NCBI GenBank assembly: GCA_004297005.1
Contig: SCVA01000038.1
Location: 62,001 to 126,000, forward strand
Direction of reading: 5' to 3'
Length of the DNA stretch: 64,000 nt
DNA from: Nevskiaceae bacterium
GTDB taxonomy: Bacteria; Pseudomonadota; Gammaproteobacteria; Nevskiales; Nevskiaceae
A program made the position numbers and the translations under genes. This document shows positions 1-7,790 of this stretch, in pieces. The stretch's first letter is position 1, and every line of letters starts with the position of its first letter. Under the pieces are notes generated by a model. That model was not told the DNA's origin. It saw only the letters and a program-made list of their open reading frames with translations, and did not search any database.

Positions 1-807
1 GCGCTGGCCGCCCTGTTCCAGCACCAGCACGCCTTCGACCTGGGCGGGGGCTTCGAGGAAATAGCTGGACAGCCCCTGGCTCAGGCGCAGGCCCTGCGCA
101 TCCACCGCCAGCTTCTGCGGCGCGGCGTGGTTGACCAGGTCGTTGGCGTAGGGGAAGAACTCGATCACCTCGGCCTTTTCCAGGCCGGTGGCGTTCAGAG
201 CCAGTGACAAGGCGCCGTCGGCGACTTGGTAGCGCGCCTGCCAGCCGGCCGGCATCGGCTCCGGCAACGCGGCGCGGGCGCGCTCGAAGGCGGCGGCCTG
301 GGCAGGATCGAGATCGGCGCTGCCGGCGACCACCGGCAGGTTCAGGCCCAGCTCGGCTTCGCCGGGGATGCAGACATCCTTGCAGACCAGCCATTTCGCC
401 AGCACGCGCAGCGGTAGCGGACGGTTCAGCGGCCAGTTGGCGGGCACCGCGATGCTGACCAGATGCAGGGTCTCGTCGTCGTAGCCGTAATTGGTCAGCT
501 CGCCGAGTGGCGCGCGGTGCGGCGCCGGCCACTGTATCGGGCCGGCGCTGACGCCGGCCGGCAGCGTCCAGTTGAGCTTGGTCGATAGTCCGGAGTCGCC
601 GGGATTGCGCCAGTAGGTGTGCCAGCCCGGCTCCGGAGCCAGTTTGAGAGCCACCAGGCTGTCGCCGCCGCGCAGCAGGGCGGTGGTTTCGGCGACCAGT
701 TCGGCCCGCACATGGGGGCGGTTCTCGGGCTCGGCGGCAGGAGCCCGGCTGATGAACGCGGTCAGCAGGGCGGCGAAAAGAAGGCGGATCACGGGAATTC
801 TGTCCAT
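1..807 (-). CDS. DsbD/ScsB-type protein-disulfide reductase, N-terminal part (truncated at window edge)
   Basis: Reading the minus strand from ATG at 807 gives an uninterrupted frame of 269 codons that runs off the left edge. It opens with a signal peptide (MDRIPVIRLLFAALLTAF) and continues with hallmarks of the periplasmic DsbD/ScsB N-terminal domain: WHTYWRNPGDSG near residue 60, then NYGYDDE, then WLVCKDVCIPGEAEL with the paired cysteines. In this family the domain passes electrons from an inner-membrane DsbD core to periplasmic thiol proteins; that core should lie beyond the edge. The ATG (805-807) overlaps the divergent ATG of the next gene (806-808). The family call rests on motifs; the exact substrate is unknown. 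Confidence 0.85.
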   Translation of the reverse strand, partial: MDRIPVIRLLFAALLTAFISRAPAAEPENRPHVRAELVAETTALLRGGDSLVALKLAPEPGWHTYWRNPGDSGLSTKLNWTLPAGVSAGPIQWPAPHRAPLGELTNYGYDDETLHLVSIAVPANWPLNRPLPLRVLAKWLVCKDVCIPGEAELGLNLPVVAGSADLDPAQAAAFERARAALPEPMPAGWQARYQVADGALSLALNATGLEKAEVIEFFPYANDLVNHAAPQKLAVDAQGLRLSQGLSSYFLEAPAQVEGVLVLEQGGQR

Positions 808-1471
808 GGGGCGCGATAATGACCCGGTGAATACAAACCGGTTCCAAGTGGCGGTGCTGGCGCGACTCGGCTTGGTGGCGATGCTGCTGACGGCCGGCAT
901 CTTAGCTTCCGCGCCCGCGGCTGCGGGTTCGCTGCGCTGCGGCTCGCGGCTGGTCGACGAAAACGCGCTGGCGGCGGAGCTGCTGGCCGCCTGCGGCGAG
1001 CCCAGCCTGCGCGACCAGTGGAGCTACCAGCTGCCGCAAGGTGGTTATGTGGCCGAAACTGAGGTCTGGGTCTACGACCTCGGCCCCAGCCAGCTGCTGC
1101 GGCTGGTGAAGCTGCGCAACGGCCGCATCGTCGAGGTCGAGACCGATGGCTATGGCTTCGCGACGGACGCGCCGCGGCGTTGCGAGCCGCGCGCGCTCAC
1201 CGAAGGCTTGTCGAAGTACCGCCTGCTGCGCCGTTGCGGCGAGCCGCTGACCCGACGCTCCGAGAACGTGTTGCGGCCACTCTACAACCGCCCGGAGATT
1301 TACCGGCAAAACCGCGATCCCTATGCTTACCGCAATCAGTACGTGACGCCGACGTACCGCGAGGAATGGGTTTACAACTTTGGCTCGCGGGCGGCGATGC
1401 GCCTGGTGGTTCTTGAGGACGGGTGGGTGACCTATGTCGAGCAGTTGGACCGCGGTTTCGATCCTCGCTAG
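806..1471 (+). CDS. DUF2845-family periplasmic protein
   Basis: A 221-residue frame with a signal-like N-terminus (LARLGLVAMLLTAGILASAPAAA) and two repeated segments. Each segment carries a Cys-Gly-x-x-L or CGEP element (CGSRLV, CGEPSLRD, CGEPLTRR) and an EVWVYD/EEWVYNFG motif, which is the DUF2845 pattern. Function is unknown; export to the periplasm is inferred. ATG at 806 overlaps the start of the divergent dsbD-like gene. GTG at 827 lies closer to the signal sequence and is an equally good start. The 3' end overlaps the next gene by 38 bp in another frame, which suggests coupled translation. Confidence 0.75.
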   Translation: MGRDNDPVNTNRFQVAVLARLGLVAMLLTAGILASAPAAAGSLRCGSRLVDENALAAELLAACGEPSLRDQWSYQLPQGGYVAETEVWVYDLGPSQLLRLVKLRNGRIVEVETDGYGFATDAPRRCEPRALTEGLSKYRLLRRCGEPLTRRSENVLRPLYNRPEIYRQNRDPYAYRNQYVTPTYREEWVYNFGSRAAMRLVVLEDGWVTYVEQLDRGFDPR

Positions 1472-1880
1472 CGCCGGCCTGTTGAGTGCCTGTGGTCTGG
1501 GCTCCTCGGTGCTACGCGGCGCCGACGGCCAATTGGCGCCTTGTCCGCCGGCGCCGCATTGCGTCTCTTCGCTGGCCAAGGGCGAACAGCAGGTCGCGCC
1601 GCTCACCTATGCCGACTCCGCCGTGGCGGCGCGCGAGCGCCTGGCGCGGACCCTGGCTGGCCTGCCCAACTACGCGGTGCTCAGCAACCAGGGCGACTAC
1701 ATTCACGCCAGCTACACCACCGGCATCATGCGTTACGTCGATGACCTGGAGTTCGTGTTTCCGTCGGGAGCGCCGGGCCGTATCGAGGTGCGTTCGTCCA
1801 GTCGGCTCGGCTATTACGACTTTGGCGCCAACCGCGCGCATGTGGAGCAGGTTCGCGCCGCCTATGATGCGGCGCGCTGA
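1434..1880 (+). CDS. DUF1499-family lipoprotein
   Basis: 148 residues. The N-terminus is a type II signal peptide ending in the lipobox LLSAC, so Cys20 should be lipidated. The mature part has the DUF1499 pattern: CPPAPHCVSS near the start, then YIHASYTTGIMRYVDDLEF and RSSSRLGYYDFGANR. The family has no established biochemical role. The gene starts inside the end of the DUF2845 gene (38 bp overlap), so the two are probably co-transcribed small envelope proteins. Confidence 0.85.
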   Translation: MSSSWTAVSILASAGLLSACGLGSSVLRGADGQLAPCPPAPHCVSSLAKGEQQVAPLTYADSAVAARERLARTLAGLPNYAVLSNQGDYIHASYTTGIMRYVDDLEFVFPSGAPGRIEVRSSSRLGYYDFGANRAHVEQVRAAYDAAR

Positions 1881-1946
1881 ACGCGGCGCCCTTTTCCCGA
1901 TACCCAAAAATGAGCCACCGCGCCTTGGCGTGGACTGTCCTTGCCC

Positions 1947-3122
1947 ATGAGCGAACGCAGTTATGACTTTGTCCTGTTCGGCGCCACCGGCTACACCGGC
2001 GGCCTGACCGCCGAATACCTGGCGCGTCATGCGCCGCGCGGCGCCCGCTGGGCGCTGGCCGGCCGCAACCGCGACAAGCTGGACGCGGTGCGCGCCGGCC
2101 TCGCCCGCATCAATCCGGCTTGTGCGGCGCTGGAGTTGCTGGTGGTGGATGCCCGCGATTCCGCCGGCCTCGCCCGGGTGGCGGCGCAGAGCAAGGTGGT
2201 GGTGAGCACGGTTGGACCCTATGCGCTGCATGGCGAGCCGCTGGTGCGCGCCTGCGCCGATGCCGGCAGCCATTACTGCGATCTCACCGGCGAACCGGAA
2301 TTCGTCGACGCCATGTGGCTGAAGTACCAGGCGGTCGCTGAACGCAGCGGCGCCAAGCTGGTGCATTGCTGCGGTTTCGACTCCATCCCTCACGATCTCG
2401 GCGCCTATTACACGCTGCTGCAACTGCCCGAGGGTGTGCCGGTGAAGATCGAGGGCAATGTGCGCTTCGGCGGCCGCTTTTCCGCCGGCACTTATCACTC
2501 GCTGATCAATGCCTTCGCCCGCGCCCGTGGCTATCTCAAGATCAACCGCGAGCGCCGGATGCGTGAGACCCGGCCGCTGCTGCGCAAGATCGGTGGCAGT
2601 CGCACGCGACCGCGCTACGACCGGACGCTGGCGAGCTGGCTGTTGCCGATGCCGACCATCGACCCGCAGATCGTCAAGCGCAGCGCGGTGGCGCTGGACC
2701 GCTACGGGCCGGAGTTCCGCTACGGGCACTATCTACAGGTGAGCAAGCTGCCCAAGGCGCTGGCCCTGGTGGCCGGAGTTGGTGCCTTGTTCGCCGGCGC
2801 GCAGTTCCGGCTCAGTCGCGACTTCCTGCTCGCTCGCCAGACCTCCGGCGAGGGGCCTAGCGCCAAGCAGCGCGAGCAGGGCTGGTTCCGGGTGCGCTTC
2901 GTCGGCGAGGCCGGTGGCCAGCGGGTGGTGGTGGACGTGAAGGGTGGCGATCCCGGTTACGGCGAAACCGCCAAGATGCTGGCCGAATCGACCCTGGCGC
3001 TGGCCTACGACAATCTGCCGGCCCGCGCCGGCCAACTGACGCCCGTCACGGCGATGGGCGACGCTTTGCTGCTGCGGTTACAGAAGGCCGGCATCAGTTT
3101 TGACGTGGTGGAACGGACATGA
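1947..3122 (+). CDS. Saccharopine dehydrogenase-like NAD(P)-binding protein (trans-acting enoyl reductase family)
   Basis: 391 residues. The N-terminal Rossmann motif is FGATGYTGGLTAEYLARH. A second signature, CCGFDSIPHDLGAYY, is typical of the saccharopine-dehydrogenase-like trans-acting enoyl reductases known from actinobacterial lipid synthesis and widespread in proteobacteria. There is a hydrophobic stretch in the middle (LALVAGVGALFAGA). ATG at 1947 is preferred over the in-frame TTG at 1941. Its stop overlaps the DUF423 start as ATGA, so the two are an operon. A lipid-related reductase role is inference; the true substrate is not visible. Confidence 0.8.
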   Translation: MSERSYDFVLFGATGYTGGLTAEYLARHAPRGARWALAGRNRDKLDAVRAGLARINPACAALELLVVDARDSAGLARVAAQSKVVVSTVGPYALHGEPLVRACADAGSHYCDLTGEPEFVDAMWLKYQAVAERSGAKLVHCCGFDSIPHDLGAYYTLLQLPEGVPVKIEGNVRFGGRFSAGTYHSLINAFARARGYLKINRERRMRETRPLLRKIGGSRTRPRYDRTLASWLLPMPTIDPQIVKRSAVALDRYGPEFRYGHYLQVSKLPKALALVAGVGALFAGAQFRLSRDFLLARQTSGEGPSAKQREQGWFRVRFVGEAGGQRVVVDVKGGDPGYGETAKMLAESTLALAYDNLPARAGQLTPVTAMGDALLLRLQKAGISFDVVERT

Positions 3123-3496
3123 GCTTTGCGCAACTGGCCCTGCTGGGTGGGGCGATCTACGGTTTTCTCGGCGTCGCCCTTGGCGCGTTCGGCGCGCACG
3201 GCCTGCGCGAGCGGCTGACGCCGGATCTCTTGGCGGTGTGGAAGACCGCGGTGGAGTATCAGTTCTATCACGCGCTGGCGCTGCTGCTGGTGGGCCTGCT
3301 GGCCAGCCAGCGGCCGTCCATCGCGCTGACCAATGCCGGCATCTGCTTCGCGCTGGGCGTGCTGATCTTCAGCGGCAGCCTGTACACGCTGGCCCTGTCC
3401 GGGCAGCGCTGGCTGGGCGCGATCACGCCGATCGGCGGCCTGCTGTTCCTGGCCGGCTGGGCTCTGCTGTTCTGGGCGGCGCTGAAGCGCTACTGA
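3119..3496 (+). CDS. DUF423 (YgdD-type) small inner-membrane protein
   Basis: 125 residues with about four transmembrane helices. The family signature GVALGAFGAHGLRERL follows the first helix, then WKTAVEYQFYHALALLLVG and FSGSLYTLALSG. Members such as E. coli YgdD are integral inner-membrane proteins of unknown function. The start codon overlaps the stop of the upstream reductase (ATGA), indicating translational coupling. Confidence 0.9.
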   Translation: MSFAQLALLGGAIYGFLGVALGAFGAHGLRERLTPDLLAVWKTAVEYQFYHALALLLVGLLASQRPSIALTNAGICFALGVLIFSGSLYTLALSGQRWLGAITPIGGLLFLAGWALLFWAALKRY

Positions 3497-3510
3497 CGCG
3501 CCCGCCGGCT

Positions 3511-4596
3511 CTAGAAGGAGCCGCGCCCTAGCGAGGACAACTGCTGGCCCATGGTTTTGAGCATGGAACTGGTCATCTGGTCGGCGATGCGCTGGGCGGC
3601 GTTCATCACCACCCGCTCGGCCTCCTCGGCGGCGGTCTGACGCACCAGTTGCAGCGCCTGCTCCAGGCGCTCGTTCTGCGCACGCAGAACCGCGTCGAGA
3701 TTCGCCTGCAGCGAGGTCAGGTGCTGCTCCAGGGTCTGGGCCAGCGCGTTGGTGCGGTTCTTGGCGGCTTCCTGCGCGAGATTGCGCAGGCGCTCTTCGC
3801 TGCTGGTCCCGGCATTCAACTGGCCGAGCTGCTGGCGCAGGGTCTGCATTTCCGTCAGCAACTCTTCGCGCAACGCGGCGAAGCGTGCCTCGGCTTCGTC
3901 GCGCAGTTGCTCCAGGGAGCCAGCCGTGAGGGTGGGAGCTTCGCTGGAGAGCATGGGCACCGCCGGCAGCTCCGGCAGCGGCTGCGGGCGAGGCTCGTTG
4001 TTCTGCGGCATGGCATCGCGCAGGGATTTCATCACCGCCTGCTGGATCGCCACTGCCGGTTCGCGGATCGGCTGCACCTTGGAGGGGGTGATCGGCGCTG
4101 GCGCGGCAGCGACCACGGTGCCCGACTTCGCGGGGATGGCGGCCATCAGCCGTTCCATCATGCTCGGCGCCTCGCGCGTCGGCGCGGGCTCCGGCTGCAG
4201 CTTGGGCGCCAGGGCAGCGAAGTCGGTTTCCTGATTGGAGAGATTGGCCAGCACACCGGCGATCTGTTCAGCACTGGGCGGCTTCTGCAGCACATCGGTG
4301 GCGCCGCGCAACTTGGCCTGGTGGACGAAATCCTCGCCTTCGTTGGACGAGCAGATCACCACCGGCAGGGTGGCGGTGACCGGATCGGTGCGGATGACTT
4401 TCAGCGCCTCGAAGCCATCAACGCCGGGCATGACATGATCAAGGAACACCACGTCCGGCAGCGGGCCCGCCAACTGGCGATAGGCGTCCGCCGCGCTGTC
4501 CGCAGTGTTGACCTTGTAGTTGAAGCCTTCCAGAAACTTCCGGAGGGCGAAGCGGGCCGACTTGGAGTCGTCCACTACGAGGGCCGTCTTGATCAT
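3511..4596 (-). CDS. Response regulator with long coiled-coil C-terminal extension
   Basis: 361 residues. Residues 1-120 are a CheY-like receiver: acidic pair D9/D10 (VVDD), phospho-acceptor D53 (VVFLDHVMPG), the conserved hydroxyl in VVICSSNEG and Lys in VLQKPPS. The rest has no DNA-binding or GGDEF output domain. It is a Pro/Ala-rich linker (about 130-230) followed by a predicted coiled coil (about 250-330, rich in Leu, Gln, Glu, Arg) ending SMLKTMGQQLSSLG. This suggests an adaptor that acts through oligomerisation or partner binding. ATG at 4596 was chosen because the receiver starts directly there; a longer upstream frame adds no homologous sequence. No kinase is adjacent. Confidence 0.85.
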   Translation of the reverse strand: MIKTALVVDDSKSARFALRKFLEGFNYKVNTADSAADAYRQLAGPLPDVVFLDHVMPGVDGFEALKVIRTDPVTATLPVVICSSNEGEDFVHQAKLRGATDVLQKPPSAEQIAGVLANLSNQETDFAALAPKLQPEPAPTREAPSMMERLMAAIPAKSGTVVAAAPAPITPSKVQPIREPAVAIQQAVMKSLRDAMPQNNEPRPQPLPELPAVPMLSSEAPTLTAGSLEQLRDEAEARFAALREELLTEMQTLRQQLGQLNAGTSSEERLRNLAQEAAKNRTNALAQTLEQHLTSLQANLDAVLRAQNERLEQALQLVRQTAAEEAERVVMNAAQRIADQMTSSMLKTMGQQLSSLGRGSF

Positions 4597-4852
4597 GGGG
4601 AGATTTCTTATGAACCGTTCGTCAAACCTACCACTCCCTATCGGCACGGCCAAGCTGTAAATGAAGCCCTGCCCCGGAGCAGCCGACGAACAGTGGTAGT
4701 TGGTGGCTTGGCCGAGGCAAAACATGATGGCCGAGTCATGAAAATTTCGGCCCGAGGTCCGCGCCGGACCCGCCGGCCCTCCTAAGCGGTGGGGGTACTG
4801 GCCTACACTCGCGCCCCGATTGGCTCCCTTTCACCCATTCCCGGTCACCGGT

Positions 4853-5827
4853 TTGAAACTGCCCGCTGTCCAGATTGGCCCACACCGTGTTGATCCGCCG
4901 CTGGTGCTGTCGCCGATGGCGGGGGTCACCGACCGGCCGTTCCGCGTGCTGTGCAGGCGCCTGGGGGCCGGGCTGGCGGTGAGCGAGATGGCGCATGCCG
5001 ACCCGCGCCTGCGCCACACCGAAAAGAGTCGCACCCGTCGTGACCACGCTGGCGAGCCGGGGCCGATCGCGGTGCAGTTGGCCGGCGCCGATCCGCAACT
5101 GCTGGCCGAGGCGGCGCGCTGGAACGTTGATCAGGGCGCCGAGATCATCGACATCAACATGGGCTGCCCGGCCAAGAAGGTCTGCGGTGCCCTGTCGGGT
5201 TCCGCCCTGCTACGCGATGAAGTGCTGGTGGCGCGCATCCTGGAGGCGGTGGTTTCCGCGGTGGAGGTTCCGGTCACTCTCAAGTTCCGTACCGGCTTTT
5301 CGCGACAGAGCCGCAATGCCCTGCGGATCGCCCGCATCGCCGAACAGTCCGGCGTCGCCAGCTTGGCGCTGCATGGGCGTACCCGGGAGGACTTCTACCT
5401 GGGTGCGGCGGAATACGAGACCATCGCGGCGGTAAAGCAAGCCGTGCGCATTCCCTTGTTCGCCAACGGCGATGTCGACGGGCCGCAAAAAGCCGCCGAG
5501 GTGCTACGCCTGACCGGTGCCGACGGTCTCTACATTGGCCGGGCGGCACAGGGAAACCCTTGGATTTTTCGCGAAATCGCCGGCTACCTGCGGACTGGCC
5601 AGCGCCCGCTCCCCCCGTCGGATGCGGAGGTACGTGCGGTATTGCTGAGACATCTCGACGAACTCTATGCGCTCTATGGAGAGGGACGCGGACTGCGCGT
5701 CGCCCGCAAGCACATCCAGTGGTATTGCGAGACCCGGCCGGAGGCCGAGCGCTTCTGGCGGGAGGTCTGCACCTTGTCTGACGCGGCCAGCCAGCGTGCG
5801 GCGGTGGCGGCGTTCTTCGCGGCCTGA
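4853..5827 (+). CDS. dusB: tRNA-dihydrouridine synthase B
   Basis: FMN enzyme that reduces uridines in the tRNA D-loop. Visible motifs are LSPMAGVTDRPFR at the N-terminus, INMGCPAKKVC with the catalytic Cys, LKFRTGF, LALHGRTRE, LFANGDV and GLYIGRAAQGNPW, in the order expected of a TIM barrel followed by a helical tRNA-binding domain (LRVARKHIQWY). There is no ATG in range. TTG at 4853 gives 324 residues, close to E. coli DusB; TTG at 4820 is an alternative. The usual partner fis is not downstream; instead there is the convergent small Lys/Ala peptide gene. Confidence 0.92.
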   Translation: MKLPAVQIGPHRVDPPLVLSPMAGVTDRPFRVLCRRLGAGLAVSEMAHADPRLRHTEKSRTRRDHAGEPGPIAVQLAGADPQLLAEAARWNVDQGAEIIDINMGCPAKKVCGALSGSALLRDEVLVARILEAVVSAVEVPVTLKFRTGFSRQSRNALRIARIAEQSGVASLALHGRTREDFYLGAAEYETIAAVKQAVRIPLFANGDVDGPQKAAEVLRLTGADGLYIGRAAQGNPWIFREIAGYLRTGQRPLPPSDAEVRAVLLRHLDELYALYGEGRGLRVARKHIQWYCETRPEAERFWREVCTLSDAASQRAAVAAFFAA

Positions 5828-5838
5828 GGCCGGGCATG

Positions 5839-5872
5839 AAAAAGGGCATGGCGCGGAAAACGCGCCATGCCC
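5839..5872 (-). terminator. Rho-independent terminator
   Basis: A perfect 12-bp stem (5844-5855 GGGCATGGCGCG pairing with 5861-5872) with loop GAAAA, followed on the minus strand by five T (5839-5843). It lies 19 bp past the stop of the 21-residue peptide gene and 12 bp past dusB, so it may also end dusB transcription. Confidence 0.85.
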
Positions 5873-5890
5873 CAAGGTAAAGGACAGCGC

Positions 5891-5956
5891 CTACTTCTTC
5901 TTCGCGGTCTTCTTCGCAGCGGTCTTCTTGGCGGCGGGTTTCTTAGCAGCGGCCAT
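5891..5956 (-). CDS. 21-residue Lys/Ala-rich histone-tail-like peptide
   Basis: ATG at 5956, TAG at 5891. The peptide is MAAA followed by KK pairs separated by PAA, TAA and TA, ending in KKK: 9 Lys and 8 Ala out of 21. It is preceded at the ideal distance by a near-perfect Shine-Dalgarno (AAGGAGGAATCAAC-ATG) and followed by a strong terminator, so it forms a complete small transcription unit. The composition matches lysine-rich H1-like tails (AlgP, HctA, HU C-terminal extensions), suggesting nucleic-acid binding. No folded domain is possible at this length. A hairpin at 5993-6013 sits in the putative leader. Confidence 0.7.
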   Translation of the reverse strand: MAAAKKPAAKKTAAKKTAKKK

Positions 5957-5992
5957 GTTGATTCCTCCTTACCTTTCAGTACGTGGCGGACG

Positions 5993-6013
5993 GTCTCCGC
6001 ACCACGCGGAGAC
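5993..6013 (-). other. Leader hairpin upstream of the Lys/Ala peptide
   Basis: GTCTCCGC (5993-6000) pairs perfectly with GCGGAGAC (6006-6013) around ACCAC. It lies about 37 nt upstream of the peptide start codon and would be in its 5' leader if transcription starts further upstream. Role unknown. Confidence 0.4.
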
Positions 6014-6116
6014 TACGACCTCCAGCGCTAGGGATCGTGGATCAAGTCTTTGGCAGACACAATGGGTTGTGGTGCCTGGCTAAAAAATATCCGACGAACG
6101 GTTGTTTCTACGGGCT

Positions 6117-7142
6117 TCAGACCAAGCCCTTGTCGCGCAACTCATCCTTGAAATAGGAGTAGGCCATGGGCGCGATGATGAGTCCGGAAAGACCGAATGC
6201 CGCCTCCATCGCCAGCATCGCCAGCAAGAGCTCCCAGGCGCGCGCGCGGATGTGGCCGCCGATGATCCTGGCGTTGAGGAAGTACTCGAGCTTGTGGATC
6301 AGTACCAGATAAGTCAGCGAGGCGAAGGCCAGCACCAGCGACTGGCTCATGCTCACCACGAAGATCGCGGTGTTGGAGATCAGATTGCCGACGATCGGTA
6401 GAAGACCAACCACGAAGGTCAGCGCCACCAGGGTCTTGGTCAGCGGCAGATTGATGTCTAGCGAAGGCAGGATCAGCACCAGATAGGCCCAGGTGAGCAG
6501 GGTGTTGATGGTCGAAATCCAGAACTGGGCGAACACCACGCGGCGGAAGGAGTCGGCGAGGCGGCGGCCGTGTCGCACCATGACCGCAGTCAGCGGCGCC
6601 GGCTCGCGCGGGCCCACTGCCGCCTGCAGTGCCAGCATGGCGCCAATCACCATGCCGACGATCACATGTGCCAGCCCGCGCAGGAATTCGGTGCTGGCGG
6701 TTTGCAGCGATTGTGCGTGCACCCGCAGCCAGTCGGTTGCCGAACGGCGGAGCTCTTCGGCGTTGTCGGGCAGATTGGCCAGAAGCCAGTCCGGAAAGCG
6801 GTCGCGCGACTGGTCGATGATTTCCGCCATGCGCTGGAACAGGGCCGGGATGCTCTCGTCGCTGGCGCGGAAGAACGAGGCGATGGCGAAGCCGAGCGCT
6901 GCCATGCCGGCGATCACCGCGCTGGCCACCATCAGTACCGCTAGCCAGCGCCGACCTTCTCCGTCCAGGCTGGTGATCGCCAGCCTTGGGGTGAGCAACT
7001 GCACCAGCGAATAGACCATCAGCCCTGCCAGCAGAGCGGGGAGCAGATGCATCTTCAGCACAAAGACCAGGGCCAGTACCGCCAGCCCCCAGGCAAACCA
7101 GTCGTAACGGGTGACGGTGGCGGGGCTTGGCTGTGCGCTCAT
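6117..7142 (-). CDS. AI-2E / PerM family permease
   Basis: 341 residues with about seven transmembrane helices arranged as in the AI-2E transporter family: two to three N-terminal helices, a soluble segment (about 90-170), then the C-terminal bundle. Family features are LLPIVGNLISNTAIF (usual LPxxG), ARIIGGHIRARAWELLLAMLA and APMAYSYFKDEL. Substrates of most members are unproven and include small-molecule or ion export; autoinducer transport should not be assumed. ATG at 7142 was chosen over a longer in-frame start because the extension is low-complexity and non-homologous. Confidence 0.85.
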   Translation of the reverse strand: MSAQPSPATVTRYDWFAWGLAVLALVFVLKMHLLPALLAGLMVYSLVQLLTPRLAITSLDGEGRRWLAVLMVASAVIAGMAALGFAIASFFRASDESIPALFQRMAEIIDQSRDRFPDWLLANLPDNAEELRRSATDWLRVHAQSLQTASTEFLRGLAHVIVGMVIGAMLALQAAVGPREPAPLTAVMVRHGRRLADSFRRVVFAQFWISTINTLLTWAYLVLILPSLDINLPLTKTLVALTFVVGLLPIVGNLISNTAIFVVSMSQSLVLAFASLTYLVLIHKLEYFLNARIIGGHIRARAWELLLAMLAMEAAFGLSGLIIAPMAYSYFKDELRDKGLV

Positions 7143-7496
7143 GGCTGGAAACGGAGGTTCATGGGGTGGCGAAGGATACGCTCCGGAAACCTGGCGAACG
7201 TGGATTCGGCCTCTCGCCGGCATGGGGCACCTGCCGGCAGGTCGCCAGCGTCTCTGACACTAGGACTGCCGCCGGGTTCTTGGAGTGCGGTCGGCATGGC
7301 AATTTGGGGCTTGCGCCTCGATTTCTACTTGGGTGTAGAATCGCCACCGCAGCATATTCAAAAAAAGATTTCCGGGAGTTTCATCGACGTCTTCCGGCGT
7401 AGATGAAGTAGCGTCACGGTAACGTTTCTGGATGGCTGACAAAACCGCGGTTACTCGCCGCATTTTCAAAAACATCAGTTCAAAAGGAACGTTTCA
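7143..7496 (+). promoter_or_regulatory. Intergenic region and probable long leader of the cold-shock gene
   Basis: 354 bp without a gene, between the divergent AI-2E permease and the csp gene. TAGAAT at 7336-7341 resembles a -10 box, with TTGCGC at 7311-7316 as a poor -35 (19-bp spacer). If used, the csp mRNA would have a leader of about 150 nt, as cold-shock genes usually do. A Shine-Dalgarno-like AAAAGGAACG precedes the csp ATG. Promoter placement is tentative. Confidence 0.35.
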
Positions 7497-7706
7497 ATGT
7501 CCACGACTACCGGCATCGTCAAGTGGTTCAATGACACCAAGGGCTTTGGCTTTATCACCCCGGAAGGCGGCGGTGAAGACCTCTTCGCCCACTTCAAGGA
7601 AATCCAGGGCACCGGCTTCAAGACCCTCAAGGAAGGCCAGCGCGTTGAGTACACCGCGCAGCGCGGCCCCAAGGGCATGCAGGCCACCCAGATCAAGCCC
7701 CTGTAA
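7497..7706 (+). CDS. Cold-shock protein, CspA family
   Basis: 69 residues, the whole length one cold-shock domain. The RNA-binding motifs are intact: KGFGFI (RNP1) and LFAHF (RNP2, with His replacing the usual Val), after the GIVKWFN opening. Such proteins bind single-stranded nucleic acid and act as RNA chaperones. It is a single-gene unit with its own terminator directly downstream and a long untranslated upstream region. Which of the usual several csp paralogues it is cannot be said, so no symbol is given. Confidence 0.95.
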   Translation: MSTTTGIVKWFNDTKGFGFITPEGGGEDLFAHFKEIQGTGFKTLKEGQRVEYTAQRGPKGMQATQIKPL

Positions 7707-7734
7707 GGCTTGCTCCAAAGGCTTTAGCGGTAAG

Positions 7735-7762
7735 AAAACCCCGGCCTCGCGCCGGGGTTTTT
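7735..7762 (+). terminator. Rho-independent terminator of the csp gene
   Basis: CCCCGGC (7739-7745) pairs with GCCGGGG (7751-7757); the flanking AAAA and TTTTT extend the stem and give the U-tract. It lies 28 bp after the csp stop. Confidence 0.9.
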
Positions 7763-7790
7763 CGTTGGGTCGCGGTTTCGGTGCCGAGCG

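Noticed and set aside
4597-4852. Further gene between the response regulator and dusB
   Set aside because: Only a non-homologous upstream extension of the response-regulator frame is open here; no start signal or motif.
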